Positions 10,331 through 23,260 are shown, counted from the first letter of the stretch. The stretch is DNA of 64,000 nucleotides from Gentiana macrophylla (GCA_026214975.1 CM047809.1:128513470-128577469), one strand, 5' to 3'. A program made the numbers and translations. The notes: generated from the sequence alone by a model not told the origin.

Positions 10331-11598
10331 GTTATGGTGGGATAGTGATTTGTGAGGTATATGTTGGCGAAAATAGAGCAAAAATGATTTTATCGATTTT
10401 TTAATCATTCTCGACAACTATTTTAAAGAGCGAGTTCGATAAGACTTTTATTAAAGTTATCGAGATTTTATTAAATTATTGAAAAATACGTGCTACGTAG
10501 TTGACAATAGGATTTAAAATTATTCAATTTGGAGTATGGATGAATGAGATATTAATGCTTTAAGTTGTTTGTGAGATATTGGGAGTAGAGTTGTGTAAAC
10601 TCTTTATCCCACATTAGAACATGAGTGGTCCAATGTCAAGTATTTAAATGATGACAGTTGATGATGTGTATAAGCTTCTAGAGAAAGGGATGAAACGCGG
10701 AATGTTTTAGTTAGACGATGTTCTGCTAAAACTGCACACGCGCGCGCGCCCGTTGACCTTGGGCTTTGGGGAATTGGGTCTGAGGGCCTTGGGCTCGGCT
10801 AGTATTATATTTTTGGACAAATCAACGGAGTGGCCGAGGCTCATCCGATCATCAGGGTGACAAAACTCAGTAGAGTCGAAGTCGACACCGGTGAGGCTAT
10901 TCATCACCGCTTGACAAAGTCAATCGAGGCTATTCATCGCCAGGATCGAATATTTCGCCCGGTGACTCATTGAAACCTTTCATCTTCTTCGAAACTGTCG
11001 TGATCAATACTGATATCAAAGTGGCAGTAGTGGGAGTTAATGCATTAATGGTTATCAATGCTGAGGATTTTCCATTGCCTGCTCAAGTCTCTATATAAAC
11101 AAGTCTTCACAACATGGAGGAGACACACAAGTTACAACAACAGAAATATAATACAAATTCATATAGTTTTGCATATAAGGTTGAAGAGTTTTCTGAAGTG
11201 CTGTCAGAGTTCGAAGTTTGTTTAGAGTTGAAGTACCTCTCTTTGAACAGGTATACTGAGTAATCCTGTGAGACAATTGCATAATCCATGGGTATAAGCC
11301 AGAGCAAATTTGTCTTAAGGACAGAGTTTCATCTCGCCTCAGTTCTTAGAATATCCTTTATTTTATTTTTCCATTACTCTACTTGTAACTTATTTTCAGA
11401 TTAATATATAAATTGGTTTTCGTCTTTCTGTTTATTAATTTTATTTCGCATAAAATACTGCGGGTATAACAGTATACCCAATGGAAGGATGTGATTAATC
11501 CATGTCACACATATACACATCTACTATGTGTGAGAGAGTGTGTGAGAATTAATCACACCACTCCACTTGGTATACCTCATAAATCACTTCCCACCATA
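10331..11598. mobile_element. Fold-back MITE, split by a solo LTR
   Basis: The piece 10331-10361 joined to 11472-11598 makes a near-palindrome of about 160 bp. The left arm reads TTATGGTGGGATAGTGATTT then GTGAGGTATA. The right arm, reverse complemented, reads TTATGGTGGGAAGTGATTTA then TGAGGTATACC. The interior shares TGTGATTAAT. The solo LTR landed inside the left arm, duplicating GTATA. Confidence 0.75.
10362..11471 (+). repeat. Solo LTR (1,110 bp), probably Ty1/copia
   Basis: It begins TGTTGGCGAAAA and ends GGGTATAACA, with target duplication GTATA at 10357-10361 and 11472-11476. A TATA box (CTATATAAAC) is near 11090, followed by a transcribed-looking leader. No internal region is attached, as expected after LTR-LTR recombination. 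The lineage is a guess from the TGTTG...TAACA ends. Strand is taken from the TATA orientation. Confidence 0.75.
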
Positions 11599-11979
11599 AA
11601 TATTGTACGATGTTGTAAATTTTTTATTGATGCACATATACTGCATTATTGTACGTTGTAGCAAATTTCTATTTAGACCAGCTTTAGCTTTATATTTCAA
11701 TGTGGAAACTTTTTCCATCATAGTGCGTATGCATATCATTGTTGCTTGTCGTATGAGTGCAAATTTTTTTTATAGCTAAAGTCGGAGGAATTTATATGCG
11801 TGGTCACTCTATTCATTAGGAGTGATGAGGTGAGTGTATCGGGACCGTCAGTTGTTAAACTGAATTTAAACCATGTGGTTTAGATCGTTTCATCTGTCAC
11901 TTCACTTTAAAATACACTTTCCATATCGGTATTTCCTAAAGTGGGATACGTTATTTCTTCATTCACTTCAATATGGGTG

Positions 11980-12014
<35 letters not shown>

Positions 12015-12186
12015 AAATGGTGGCTTTTAATGATTGCCATATTTCCTAGAATCATAAGCTTCACTACTTTACATTGTTGACCTCATTGCCTATCCTTTGG
12101 TATATGTTCACGGTGTTAACCTAGGGCGGTAGACAAGTATTAATGAGTAGCTTGAGATCACTTTGAAAGAGCATTTGACTCGATCT
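11599..12186. other. Unassigned spacer
   Basis: AT-rich sequence with no coding frame or recognisable element, except a trinucleotide microsatellite at 11981-12013. The last five bases (GATCT, 12182-12186) are the left target duplication of copia 1. Confidence 0.5.
11981..12013. repeat. (TAT)n microsatellite
   Basis: About eleven perfect units of TAT/ATT. Confidence 0.9.
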
Positions 12187-12217
12187 TGTAAAAGATTAAG
12201 TAAAGATAAGGACATGT
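12187..12217 (+). repeat. 5' LTR of copia 1, first 31 bp
   Basis: TGTAAAAGATTAAGTAAAGA and the following bases equal the start of the 3' LTR at 33400. The last five bases, CATGT, are the left target duplication of Athila copy 2. Confidence 0.85.
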
Positions 12218-14251
12218 TGATATACTATTTTTATATGATCAATATACGTTAGATTATTATGTTTTATCAACGAATTCTATATAAAATATATGAAATTATG
12301 GTATAAATAGTATGAAATGTTAATCTTTATAATTTAGAGTAGTTAGTAGTAAAACTTAGTAATAATAGTAAAAAGTTATCATTTTGTACCGATTTTAGTA
12401 AATCGAAGTGTCGTGTCAGATTTACGTGGGTATTTGTGGTATTTTATTGCAGATTTATAAGCCGAGACCCCGAAAATCGACATGTTGAAGTATAATCATA
12501 TCTCTGGAAGGATTTAGAGAGTGTCACGAGCTTAAATGGTCAATCGAATTGCTTAAGTGGTCAAGTGATCAATCGAAGTGGTCAAGTGGCTAATCGATTC
12601 GATTAAGTGGTAATCGAGAAATATCTTCGACAAACGAATGGCTCATTAAAACGACGTTATCTGAAGAAGAGTCCTTCACGAAAGTTGTAGATTTTCCCGA
12701 GAGCTTTCCGATGCCGCTTGAATCATGATTTTTGGAGATTCAGAACTCGAGATATGAATTTTAGAAGTTTGATAATTATATATAAAAATTATATATCACC
12801 GCACATGCTGGTTACTTAAGGAGGTGGAGATAATCATTACACCGGACCAGTCCGGCTTGATCTCGGACCGGTCTGGCCAAGGAAGTTTCATCTATATAAA
12901 GAGCTCAATTGCAAACAGAAACGATGTACCAATATATATAAACCATATCATATATATATATATATATATCCTCTCCTCTTTGTTTTCTTTTTATTTCGTA
13001 GTTTGTAAATAGGCCTTACGCCAAAAATAATAATCTCGTAGTATCGTTGTAATGCTCGGGAAATTATCAGAAGTTCAGTGTTGTTGAAGTCGTTGTAATG
13101 TCCGGAAGAATACAACTCTGATTCAGCATTTGTAATCGGGTAACTTTTCTTAAGTATTTATGTTTGTTTTTATCTTTTTCGTTGTTATAATGTTTTTAGG
13201 CTAACTCTAATAACTAGCCAAAGTTATGTAATCGTTTTATTTCGATCTTTTCGGTAAAGGAATGCTGTCTAATTAAAATTGATTAAAATTGAGTTAATTG
13301 AATCTTTTTCTATTCTGTAACGTATTGATAATATTCGGATTGACGTAATTAACCAAGATGAATCGCACCATATAACCTAACGATGAACTGACCAGAGAAG
13401 TTAGGATATGAGATAAAAGATAGAAAAACCGGAGGGTAAAATTGGCCGTGCGAAAGCGTGACTACGGAATCCTATTTCCTACCCGGGGGCAGATTTGTCT
13501 TGGGAAAGATTAATCTTATTAAAATTGTGCTCGAGATCATAATAATGTTAAAATCAACAGTTTAATTGAAACTAACACCGGAAAGTTAAATCGATCCGCG
13601 ACAACGGAGCCTTTTGAATAACATCGGCCGTCTGACAAATGGAATAACCTCTTTTATCCGGGGTAGATTTGTACTCGGTACCTGTTCAGACTAACTGAGA
13701 TTAGCATGGGGTAGTTGTGGAGATTGAACTGATGACAATGACATATGACAATTTCATACGCTCGTGTGAGGAGGAATTGTTAACCTCAGGAGTGCACCGT
13801 TTCATTTACTCAATTGGACCTAAAATAAAAGGAAAGATCGAGCACATTCCGTTTACTGGAAAAGATCGTATAATTCAATTATATAAACTTTGGCTAGTTC
13901 TATAAACTTATTTGTCTAGTTCTAAAATATATTGGTATCTATATATTTATATCTATATATATACTTTGCAATTTATGTACATCTATATATATATTTATAT
14001 ATCTATATATATTATATTAGAATAACTTTTAAATTACGCATTTATTTTATGTTGACTAGAATAGTAGTGATCTGTGTTATAAAATTGTGGTTTAGATCGA
14101 GTTAATAACAGCTCTTTGGTGTTTAACCACACTTAGAAGAATTACCAAGTTCCCTGAGGATTCGACACTCTGACTCACCATACTAGCACTACAGTTTGAC
14201 CCGATACACTGTCGGTTAAGGACTGGTTTAGCACTAGAAAAGGCCACGTCA
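12218..14251 (+). repeat. LTR B, 5' LTR of Athila copy 2
   Basis: It starts TGATATACTA and ends GGCCACGTCA. It is highly similar to LTR C (26534-28553), with differences that are partly clustered at CTG/CAG sites. It holds one conserved AAAGTTGTAGA...GAGCTTTCC module at about 12663-12768. Confidence 0.92.
12841..12901 (+). promoter_or_regulatory. Palindrome pair and TATA box in LTR B
   Basis: Two CCGGACCGGTCCGG-type palindromes (12841-12878, each with one mismatch) are followed after about 14 bp by CTATATAAAG (12892-12901). Confidence 0.65.
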
Positions 14252-14257
14252 GCTTTT

Positions 14258-14275
14258 TGGCGCCGTTGCCGGGAA
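14258..14275 (+). other. Primer binding site, tRNA-Asp
   Basis: TGGCGCCGTTGCCGGGAA is complementary to the 3' end of plant tRNA-Asp including CCA, with one mismatch near its end. It lies 6 bp after the LTR. Confidence 0.85.
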
Positions 14276-14462
14276 ACGTCGCTAATTTCTTTTTTTTGTG
14301 TCTATGGTTACTACTTGTATTAGCTCAAAATTCTCGAGAATAAGTCAACACTTTTCTTATCCCATTTCTATTTTATTTTTCGTTGGTACTTACCTTATAG
14401 GTAAGTTACCAATTTTTTCTACTACTATCAATTTTAGTGTTATTTTCTTTTTTAGTTAGTTG

Positions 14463-16038
14463 ATGACCCGGAAGTGGTAAGGACCCACGCACTCCTTATA
14501 AGCCTGACATAAACACTTACGAAAGGCAGTTAAGAGTAGAGAGTAAACGTGGTCATACTAGTCAGGGAAATCCTGACGAATCATCTTCAAACAAAAATAC
14601 GAGAATGGCTGAAATCAGTGATGAAACACTTGAACAAGGGCTGGAACATGCTCTAGGGCATGGACAAAACCCCGTTAACCCTAATAATAATAATAATAGA
14701 AATAATCAGAATCGGAACCAGAATAATCGTAATAACCCACCAAACCCGAGACCTATCTGTGATCAAACCATAAGAAGAAACCAGACTAATAATCCCATAC
14801 TTTTACCCAATGAAGGAGCAAATAATTTGAAATTAAATCTCATCTTTTGGTTTAATTGACGCAAGAGCCCAATTCTAGGAGAGGATGATGAAGATCCACA
14901 TCATCATCTCTATCTTTTGAAGAAGCTGTGCAATACTGAGAAAAGTCAAAGTGCTCATAAGGAATTAACGAGGATGACTATGTTTCCTTTAAAAGGACGA
15001 GCACGAGATTGGTTTATGTCTCTTCCACATCATTCACTTACTAGTTGGGAGGAGATTCAAAGCGGAATTTACGAAACAATATTTCATTCTGGACGAAATT
15101 TGGAATTAAAAGTCGAGGTTGCTAACTTTAGACAAGGATCTGAAGAAACGCTTGGGAATGCCTGGGAAAGATTTAAAAAATTGTTAAGAGCCTGTCCCGA
15201 TCATGGTTATTCCTTAGATATGCAAATTCAACTTTTTTGTCGTAAATTAAGAAAAGATTCACGTGCCGATGTAGATCATGCATGTGGTGGTTCTTTAATG
15301 ATGAGTGAAGCTCAAATAGTTTACGATGCTATAGAAAAGATTTCCAAAAATAACAGAATGTGGGAAACCGGTTCTAGCACCAGAAAAGTAGCTTTTGCAG
15401 GAGAATGTACATCTAATACGGAAGTTCTAGCACATTTAGAAAATTTGAGTAGGAAATTTGATGGCCTACAATCAAACAAAAACCAAAGTTCAGAAAATAG
15501 TACACCAACTGAATACTCGAATCAGGAAAATATGCCATTAGGGATCGAAAAACCAATAGGATATTCAAGAGAGGAGGTGAGTTTTCTTCAGCAGCATAGG
15601 AATTTGAACAATGCATACTCAAACTCGTTTAATGCTATTAGAAGAGATCACCCTACTTATCGATGGTCTGAAAACCCTAGTAAGCAAGGACAACCGCCAT
15701 ATCCAGTACCATATAGGAATAATAATCAAGTTTATCAAGAAAACACATCTAATCAGAATTTACAATTATTACCTAGATCCTATCCTCAACATACCACTCA
15801 AAGTATACCAGTAACTCAAAGTTCAACTCAACCTGCAGAAGGAGTTGAAAAATAGGAAAAACTAATGGAAAATATGATGGGTGTAGTATCTACTCAAGCT
15901 AAGAATATGGAAACAATGATGACTTCTATTAGTACAATCACTAAAGATATGACTACAATGAAAACATCTATGAGCGGACATGATACGAATGAGAACTATA
16001 GAAGCCTCATTGAGGAATATGGAAGATCATTTGAGTAG
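14463..16038 (+). pseudogene. Athila gag (capsid/nucleocapsid precursor)
   Basis: The likely start is ATG at 14463, with a stop and a one-base shift before 14540. From there the frame runs through MAEISDETLEQ (14605), an Asn/Gln-rich stretch, TGA at 14857-14859, the retrotransposon gag domain (LKGRARDWFMSLP, ETLGNAWERFKKLLRACPDH, HACGGSLMMSEAQ, about 14917-15400), a low-complexity linker, TAG at 15853-15855 and TAG at 16036-16038. Gag builds the virus-like particle. The PLKGRARDW...LLRACPDHGYS arrangement identifies Athila. Four interruptions make it non-functional as written. Confidence 0.85.
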
Positions 16039-16262
16039 GGAAGGTGAGCGTAACAACATTAGACCACGGAGGATTACCAAGCAATACTTGAAAGAAATCC
16101 AAGAGAGGTAAATGTTGTAGTTACGAGAAGAAAACTCTGTGGTAGTAATGGAGTAGAAAACTTCGGGAATAATGAAGTATAAAATGATTTAGATGGAAAA
16201 ATGATGGAACTAAAGATGAAATTGAATTCATCGATGAGGAAGAAGAAATTATAGAGAATTTC

Positions 16263-16747
16263 TTGAAAAGAAATAGAAGTTTGGAACACGAAAATGAAGG
16301 TGAGAAATGGGTAAAAATCCCTAGGATTTTGAAAGATCCCATGGATAAAGATTTAAGGAATTTATTCAAGGAACATGTTAGAGTAGAGGATAATGAAAAC
16401 AAGGATGAAAAACAGGAAGAACTGAAGGAATCTGGAGTAGAGATTGATTCGGGGAATGTCTTAACAGAAAAACTCAAGATCATGATACTTGGCGATCAAG
16501 TAATACTCAAAGGTTTAAGGAGAAAGGAAAAGAGAAAATGACTTTGGGATCAAAGGTTGTATATTTAGAATCTTTACCTTACCCACCTAAAGATCAAATT
16601 AAAAAGATTAAAACTGATCAAAAGTATGCTCGTTTCCTTGATACTTTTCGTCATATTCATGTTAATATCTCTGTTATCGAAGCTCTAATTAGTATGCTGC
16701 TTATGGAAAGTTTACGAAAGATATTACATCAAACAAGAAAAAATTAG
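16263..16747 (+). pseudogene. Gag-protease linker of Athila copy 2
   Basis: Fragments in two frames: a Lys/Glu-rich piece (16263-16541), then a piece with LPYPPKDQIKK, KYARFLDTFRHIHVNISVIEAL and LLMESLRKIL (16538-16747). The second is the conserved helix-rich segment that precedes the Athila protease. No catalytic residues lie here. Confidence 0.65.
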
Positions 16748-16778
16748 AGGAATATGAGAATATATGCCTAAATGAAGA

Positions 16779-17390
16779 ATGTTCTGCAGTTTTATAAAGA
16801 TAAGTTACCGTCTAAAGCTGAAAGATCCTGGAAGTTTTACCATTCCATGTGAGATTGGAGGATTTCTATTTAAAAAGGTCTTATGTGATCTTGGAGCTAG
16901 TATAAATCTCATGTCTTATGAGGATTATAAGAAGCTAGGCATAGGAAATCTTACGAAGACTGAAATGACTCTGCAAATGGCAGATAGATCGATTAAATAC
17001 CCTAAAGGAATTATTGAAGACGTATTGGTTAAAGTAGACAAGTTCTATTTTCCAGTAGACTTTGTAGTTATGGAAATGGAAAAAGGATATTCAGCGCCAC
17101 TTATCTTAGGTCGACCATTTCTAGCTACAGGAAGAACTTTAATAGATGTCCAGAAAGGAGAATTAATTCTGAGAGTCAATGAAGATGAAGTTACTTTCAA
17201 AATTTTCAAAGCTATGAACCATCCATACAAATCACCAGAATCATGTTCTTTTATAGAAGATATTCATTCTGTCTATGATAATCAGTTACCAACTTTTGAA
17301 GACAGATTAGAAGAATGCTTAACTCTGTCTATCTATAAGGAAGATGAGAGAAAGACACGAAATGAAAGAGATAATTCTTTCTCTAGATAA
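16779..17390 (+). pseudogene. Athila aspartic protease
   Basis: The frame is open for 203 codons. The catalytic motif is CDLGASINLM, the flap-side strand EMTLQMADRSIKYPKGIIEDV, and the ILGRPFLATGRTLIDVQKGEL motif follows. Aspartic protease cuts the gag-pol precursor. The domain has kept all motif residues but has no link in frame to gag upstream or to reverse transcriptase downstream, so it can only be a part of a broken polyprotein. It overlaps by 47 bp with the next open segment in another frame. Confidence 0.85.
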
Positions 17391-18898
17391 AGGAAGTTTT
17401 ACTTTTAAACCATCATGGCATAAGTATTTGGAATTAGAACTAGAAGGACCAGTTCTTAAACCATCACTGGAAGATCCACCTAAGAATCTGGAATTGAAAC
17501 CGTTACCTTTAAATCTGAAATATGCTTTTCTTGAAACCAATAATCTATTACCGGTTATTATTTCATCATCTTTAACTGAGCAACAAGAAGATCAATTACT
17601 TAGAATGTTGAAAAAGCATAAGAAAGCTTTTGGATGGACAGTTGCCGATATTCTAGGTATTAGCCACGAGATTTGCGTTCATAAGATAATTACGAAGGAA
17701 GATGCTAAACCTTGTATTCAACATAGCGCCGCCTCAACCCAAATTTGCAGTTAATTGTTAAGAAAGAGGTCATTAAGCTATTAGAAATGGGGATAATTTT
17801 TCCCATATCAGATAGTGAATGGGTTAGTCCAACTCAAGTTGTACCAAAGAAAGGAGGTTTCACAGTGAAAGAGAATGAAAGGAATGAATGGATTCCGACT
17901 AGAGAGATTACCGGTTATCGAATGTGCATTGATTTTAGAAAACTAAATGATCATACTAAGAAAGATCATCATCCACTTCCATTCATAGTTCAGATGTTGG
18001 AGCGTTTAAGTGGACATAAGTATTCTTGTTTCTTAGATGGTTATTCGGGATATTTCTGAGATATTCATTGCAAAGGAGATAGAGAAAAAACTACTTTCAC
18101 TTGTCCTTATGGAACTTTTGCTTATAAAAGAATGCCGTTTGGTTTATGTAATGCACAAACTACGTTTCAAAGGTGTGTGATGGCTATATTTCTTTGATAT
18201 GGTTGAGAAATTCCTAGAAATTTTTATGGATGACTTTAGTGTTTACGGAGATTCATTCGATATTTGTTTGTTACACTTAGAACGAGTGTTACAACGTTTG
18301 TGAAGATACCAATTTAGTACTAAAAGCGGGAAAAATGTCACTTAATGGTATCGAAAGGATTGTTTTAGGTCACAGAATCTCTCGAAGAAGGTATTGAAGT
18401 TGATAAAGCTAAAGTCGAAGTAATTGAAAAATTACCTCCACCCGTTAATTTAAGAACCCTAAGAGGATTTCTCGGACATGCAAGATTTTATAGAAGGTTC
18501 ATTACTGATTTCTCGAAAATAGCAAAGCCTCTAAGTCATTTACTTGAAAAGGAAGTACCTTTTAACTTTGATAGTAAATGTATGGAAGCTTTTCAGACCT
18601 TAAAAGCGAGGTTGACTATTGCACTGGTGCTAGTAGCACCCAGATTGAGTTTGCCGTTTGAGATTATGTGTGATGATGAGTGATTTAGTTGTAGGAGTCT
18701 GTCTTAGGTCAAAGATATAACAAAATTCTCAAAGCTATTTACTATGCATCTCACACATTAAACGCAACTCAACTTAATTATGCAACTCTGAGTAAAAGAA
18801 TTGTTGGTTGTGATTTTTGCCTTAGATAAGTTTCGATCGTATATTGTTGGTTCTAAGGTAATAATTTTATCTGAGACCATTCAAATTACAAGTATTTC
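17344..18898 (+). pseudogene. Athila reverse transcriptase and RNase H
   Basis: Segments in several frames: pre-RT (LKKHKKAFGWTVADILGISH, ending 17754), fingers/palm (EWVSPTQVVPKKGG, YRMCIDFRKLNDHTKKDHHPLPF, LERLSGHKYSCFLDGYSGY, ending TGA near 18059), then TTFTCPYGTFAYKRMPFGLCNA, the active-site region FMDDFSVYGDS (about 18222) and GFLGHARFYRRF (about 18460). RNase H follows to about 18900 in broken frames. The enzyme copies element RNA into DNA. The FMDD active-site motif is intact but at least four frame breaks are seen. Confidence 0.82.
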
Positions 18899-20430
18899 TT
18901 GAGTAAGAAAGATGCTAAACCTCGTCTTCTTAGATGGATTCTCTTACTTCAAGAATTTGACATTGAAATTAAAGATAAAAAAGGAAGTGAGAATGTAGTA
19001 GCAGATAGAATGGAAAATGATGAAGAAATAGGAATTGAAATTAAAGATTCATTTCCTGATGAACAACTATTTAGAATAGATACTCCTTCAACCATGCAGT
19101 TATTAAAAAATAGAATTCCTTCTAAGGAAATTTCACCTTGGTTTGGAGATATCATTAATTACTTAACCTGTGACTATATTCCGTCTCATTGGACTTGGCA
19201 ACAGAAAAAGAAGTTCTTTTATGACTTAAAATTTTATTACTGGGAGGAACCAGACCTTTTCCGTAAATGTTCGGATGGGATAATCAGAAAATGTGTGCCT
19301 GATAATGAAATTTTAAGTGTTTTATCATTTTGTCATGATCGTGAGGCAGGAGGTCATCATGGAGGTTGGAAAACTGCTTTTAAAGTTTTACAATGTGGTT
19401 TTTATTGGCCTACACTATATAGAGATGCTTATAAGTATGTTAAATCTTGTGAGTCTTGTCAAAAATGGGGAAATGTATCTAAAAACATGAAATGCCTATG
19501 CAACCTATTTTAGAATGTGAGTTATTTGATGTTTGTGGTATAGATTTCATGGGACCTTTCCTATATCTTTTGGAAAAGATTTATTCTTGTAATGGTAGAT
19601 TATGTTTCAAAATGGGTAGAAAGTGAAGCTCTTCCCACTAATGATACCAAGGTTGTCATACGATTCCTTAAAAGAATATATTTACAAGATATGGCATTCC
19701 GAGGGCAATCATTAGTGATAGAGGTTCACATTTTTGTAATAGACCATTTACTAAGATAGTTGAAAAATATGGTGTAACGCATAAGTTAGCAACGCCCTAT
19801 CATCCGCAAACTAGTGGACAGGTAGAGGTATCAAATAGAGAAATCAAAAGAATCGTGGAAAAAACAGTTGATTCAAATCGTAAAAACTGGGCAGTAAAAT
19901 TAGATGATGCATTATGGGCGTCTGAGCGACTTTTAAAACACCAATTGGTTGTTCTCCTATAAGTTAGTCTTTGGTAAGTCTTGTCATCTCGGTTGAGTTA
20001 GAACACCGAGCCTTCTGGGCTATAAAATTTTTGAATTTCGATCCTAAGGCTGTCGGTGATCATAGATTGCTTCAATTAACAGAACTAGAAGAATTTGGCT
20101 CTATTCTTATGAAAACGCTCGAATCTACAAGAACGCACGAAATATATTTCCATGATAAGAGAATCTTTAAAGCGTGAGTTCCATGTAGGTGATCGAGTGC
20201 TTTTGTACAATTCACGTTTAAAGTTGTTTCGAGGTAAGCTTAAGTCAAGATGGATGAGTCCATTTTAAGGTAACACGGGTTTACAAATCTGGAGTTGTTG
20301 AACTAAGCGATGGAAATACAACTTTTATAGCCAATTGCCACAGAGTAAAGTTATTTGTGGAGGGAGAAGGAATCACACTGAAAGAAGAAATAATGCTACT
20401 GATTGATCCCCCGACAAATTGAAAAAGCAG
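18899..20430 (+). pseudogene. Athila RNase H tail and integrase
   Basis: An open segment 18899-19513 begins with the end of RNase H (DAKPRLLRWILLLQEFDIEI) and carries the H2C2 zinc region (CHDREAGGHHGGW...SCESCQKWG). It then shifts frame. The core shows GIDFMGPF near 19537, a damaged second-Asp region near 19715, and the catalytic Glu context [20 protein letters not shown] near 19790. A C-terminal [24 protein letters not shown] block is near 20190. Several frameshifts and stops break the core. Confidence 0.8.
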
Positions 20431-21791
20431 AGAAACTGGAATCAGCCGAATACCAGGTACTATCTATCTTTACTCTACTTTTCTGTATTTTTAATTATGT
20501 TTAAACTATTTTCGTCTTTTACCGGATAGACGTAAAAGAACTGGATGCCTTTTTTAGATAGAATAGGAGTTTTTATTTTACTTTTGAAATTAGGCCTAGA
20601 TAAAGATGTCGCGTTTGCTATAGAAGCTTTAGTTTTTGAACAAAACAAGAAATTGTTGAGAGAGATCAGATTGAAAGAAGTTTGTAATGGAACATCAAGA
20701 AGTGCGATAAAAGAAGGGCAAAGTTTACGATGAGATGCGAGAATCTGTGGAAAAAGTGAACATGTTGGATATTGTGTGGAAAAACACAACCAAATCCAGG
20801 ATGAGTGTTTGAATATTGTTAGGAAGGAACGATTAGGTGGTTATCCGAAAATCGATGGAATTCGAGAGATAATTCAAATGCTTCATTTTAGGAGTTAGGT
20901 TGATTGAGCGTTATATCGAACTCTGGAAGATTTAGAAATCGAAGAATCAGGAACCCTTTAAGTTTCGAGTCTTTTTCTTATATTTTATTTTATAAAATTT
21001 TCGCATAACTTCTGAGAATTTTATAAAATTGGATCTTTATGAAATTTGAGAAGTTTTATAAAAGTTTTATGAAAGTTTTCTTTAGTTTTTATTTAGATGT
21101 TTTATAAGAGTTGATATAAATTTATTAAATTTTTATAAGCTTTTTAAGTGTTATAAAGATTTTATTAAGTTGTAAAATGTTATAAACTTATCTTTAAGAG
21201 TTTAATTAAGTTTTATTAAGGTTTTATATAAGTTTTTATCAAAAAATTCATAAAAAGTAATAAATAAATAATAATAATAAAAAAATCGAAAAAGTGAAAA
21301 AAAATTGGCACGGATCGATCCGGCCCTTAATCCGGACCGGTCCGGGGTCTAAAAACATAAAAAAGGACGGGGACCCCTTTTTTCTTCTTCTTCTTCCCTA
21401 ATTTTCTTCCAACAGCCGCACCCCACACACCAAACCCCACCACTCGAAATTTTTTATCAATTCTTCCACAAAAATTCACCTCTCACACTACCACTACTTG
21501 ATTTCTTCCCCTTTTCATCTCTTCTCTTCTACACAAATTTGAAAAAATCAAAAAGGATTAAAAAAAACGAGCTACATTCTTTTCCGGCGACTCTACAACT
21601 TTTCCGGCCTACTTTTCAACATTTTCTTCATATTAAGGTATAATTTAGTTTATGTAGTTATCAATTTCGTATTTTTCATAAATTTTTAGGTTAATTTCAA
21701 CTGTTTTGATTTTTGAGTGTGTTGTGACATTTTTATTTTTGTTGTTTTTGTTGTTGTTTTTGTTGTTGATTGGCATTACCAATATCGTAGA
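20431..21791 (+). other. Non-coding interval before ORFa
   Basis: No supported coding frame. A small open frame at 20545-20733 has no recognisable feature. 20960-21290 is a low-complexity stretch of TTTTATAA-type repeats. At 21309-21345 two palindromes occur, a decayed GGATCGATCC and a perfect CCGGACCGGTCCGG (21332-21345), the same motif as in the LTR promoter. A pyrimidine-rich leader follows to the ORFa start at 21792. Confidence 0.55.
21309..21345 (+). promoter_or_regulatory. Palindrome pair upstream of ORFa
   Basis: CCGGACCGGTCCGG (21332-21345) is perfectly self-complementary and preceded by GGATCGATCCGGCC. The arrangement mirrors the LTR promoter, but the only TATA-like sequence nearby is ACATAAAAAAGG, which is weak. 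Confidence 0.45.
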
Positions 21792-23260
21792 ATGGCTAAG
21801 TCGAGTAGGAAAGTCTCTAAAAAGCGTAAATCAAACATTCCCATATCAACTCCTGTCGTAGGCACAATACTTTTATCACCTGAAGAAGAAGCAGTAAGCT
21901 TCGATAAAACAGCATCACCTGAGGCTAAGAAAGCATATGATAAAATTTATAGTAAATGTGATGTGTTGGTTGAAAAATGATTAGACTTGGATGACTTAGG
22001 TGATGAAGTTAAGGACATTTTTAGAAAACGACAGTGGTTAGAACTAGCAGCCAGAAGGGAAGGGAGATAAACACGACTCTAGTAGCTGAATTTTATTCAG
22101 TTTTATCTACATTGTCACAAGATCAGCTTACTCAGTCGCAAACTGTACCCCTAAGAGCCAGAAATATTCCTTTTAACCCTGAAGTCATAAATGCAATTCT
22201 AGGAGTTGAAGTTTTTCCTGATGAGGAGGATTACATGGCAGTTTATAATTTAGATGATCCTGCAAGCTTGGAGCAGACTGTCCTGAGAGCTCAGAATGCT
22301 TTTGACCCAACCGCTGTGTGGGTAGAAAATCGGTTTAACTACGGGAATTGTTTTAGAGGTTTAAGGGCAATTAAAAGATTTATTAGCCATAATCTCTACC
22401 CTTCACGTAAACATACTGCTATTGGAAAGGAAGATGTTTGTATCGTTTGGGCGATGGTAAACGATGTCAGAGTGGATGTTGGTAAGGTCATGTTTAAAAG
22501 AATTTTCGAGAGTATTGTCATCGCCAGATCAGGGAGTCATATGTACTTCCCTTGTTTTATCTCTGATTTATGTCGTAGGGTGGGCGTACCAGTGCTGCCT
22601 AATGACAAATTATCTCTGGCAGATGCCAATTTGATTGGACCAAGTTTGACTACACTTCCGGATGGTAGTATACGCTCTTTGATTAGACGTAGTCAAACTC
22701 AACCAGCTCCACTAGTTTTCACATCTTCTTCTTTTCCATCTTTTTCTAGTCAGCCTCAACAAACTCCTTTCTCCAACACTATCACCTATGATATGTTTCA
22801 ATCTTTAGTGTCAGACGTTGCACGTGGTCAAGCCAACATGGCTTTATATGCTGAAAGTAATAGGCAGTGGTGTGATGATATTCGTAGAGGTTTAAGGAGG
22901 AACGAGCAGTTGCTTCGTAATCCTACTTTTAATGATCCTGCGTATCCACCTTGTCAGTCAGATCCTTATACCTTACCAGAGTGGGTAACACCTATTCCAC
23001 CACCTTCGAGCTTTCATCCATCGTTATATCCTTTTGGGAGCCAATCTAGTGGGACAGGTGTATTTTCGACAGGTGTTCAGAGACCAGCGATGTCTAGTTG
23101 GGGAGGATTCACTGAGTTTGCACATATCACGACGGGCATGAGTTCGATGGGTCTTGATAGTTCAGTCAGGACCACGACTACAGTTCAGCCACCAGCCTTC
23201 TCGTTCGTTTCGAGTTCAAGCTTTCATGTCGATCCTGAGGAAGGCTATGAAGAAGATTGA
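21792..23260 (+). pseudogene. ORFa, plant transposon-protein-like ORF 3' of pol
   Basis: The chosen start is ATG 21792 (MAKSSRKVSKKRKS, a basic, possibly nuclear-targeting N-terminus). TGA interrupts at 21978-21980, and a one-base shift near 22068 moves the frame to the long segment that ends at 23260 (GYEED). The core (LVAEFYSVL, VPLRARNIPFNPEVINAILG, LRAIKRFISHNLYP, FISDLCRRVGV) is homologous to ORFb and resembles the putative plant transposon protein family associated with Athila. The C-terminal 150 residues are rich in Ser, Pro and Gln. No signal peptide or membrane segment supports an envelope role. Function unknown. Confidence 0.7.

Noticed and set aside
20545..20733. 62-codon open frame between integrase and ORFa
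   Set aside because: No motif, no homologous frame seen in copy 1 sequence available here, and no promoter or start context.
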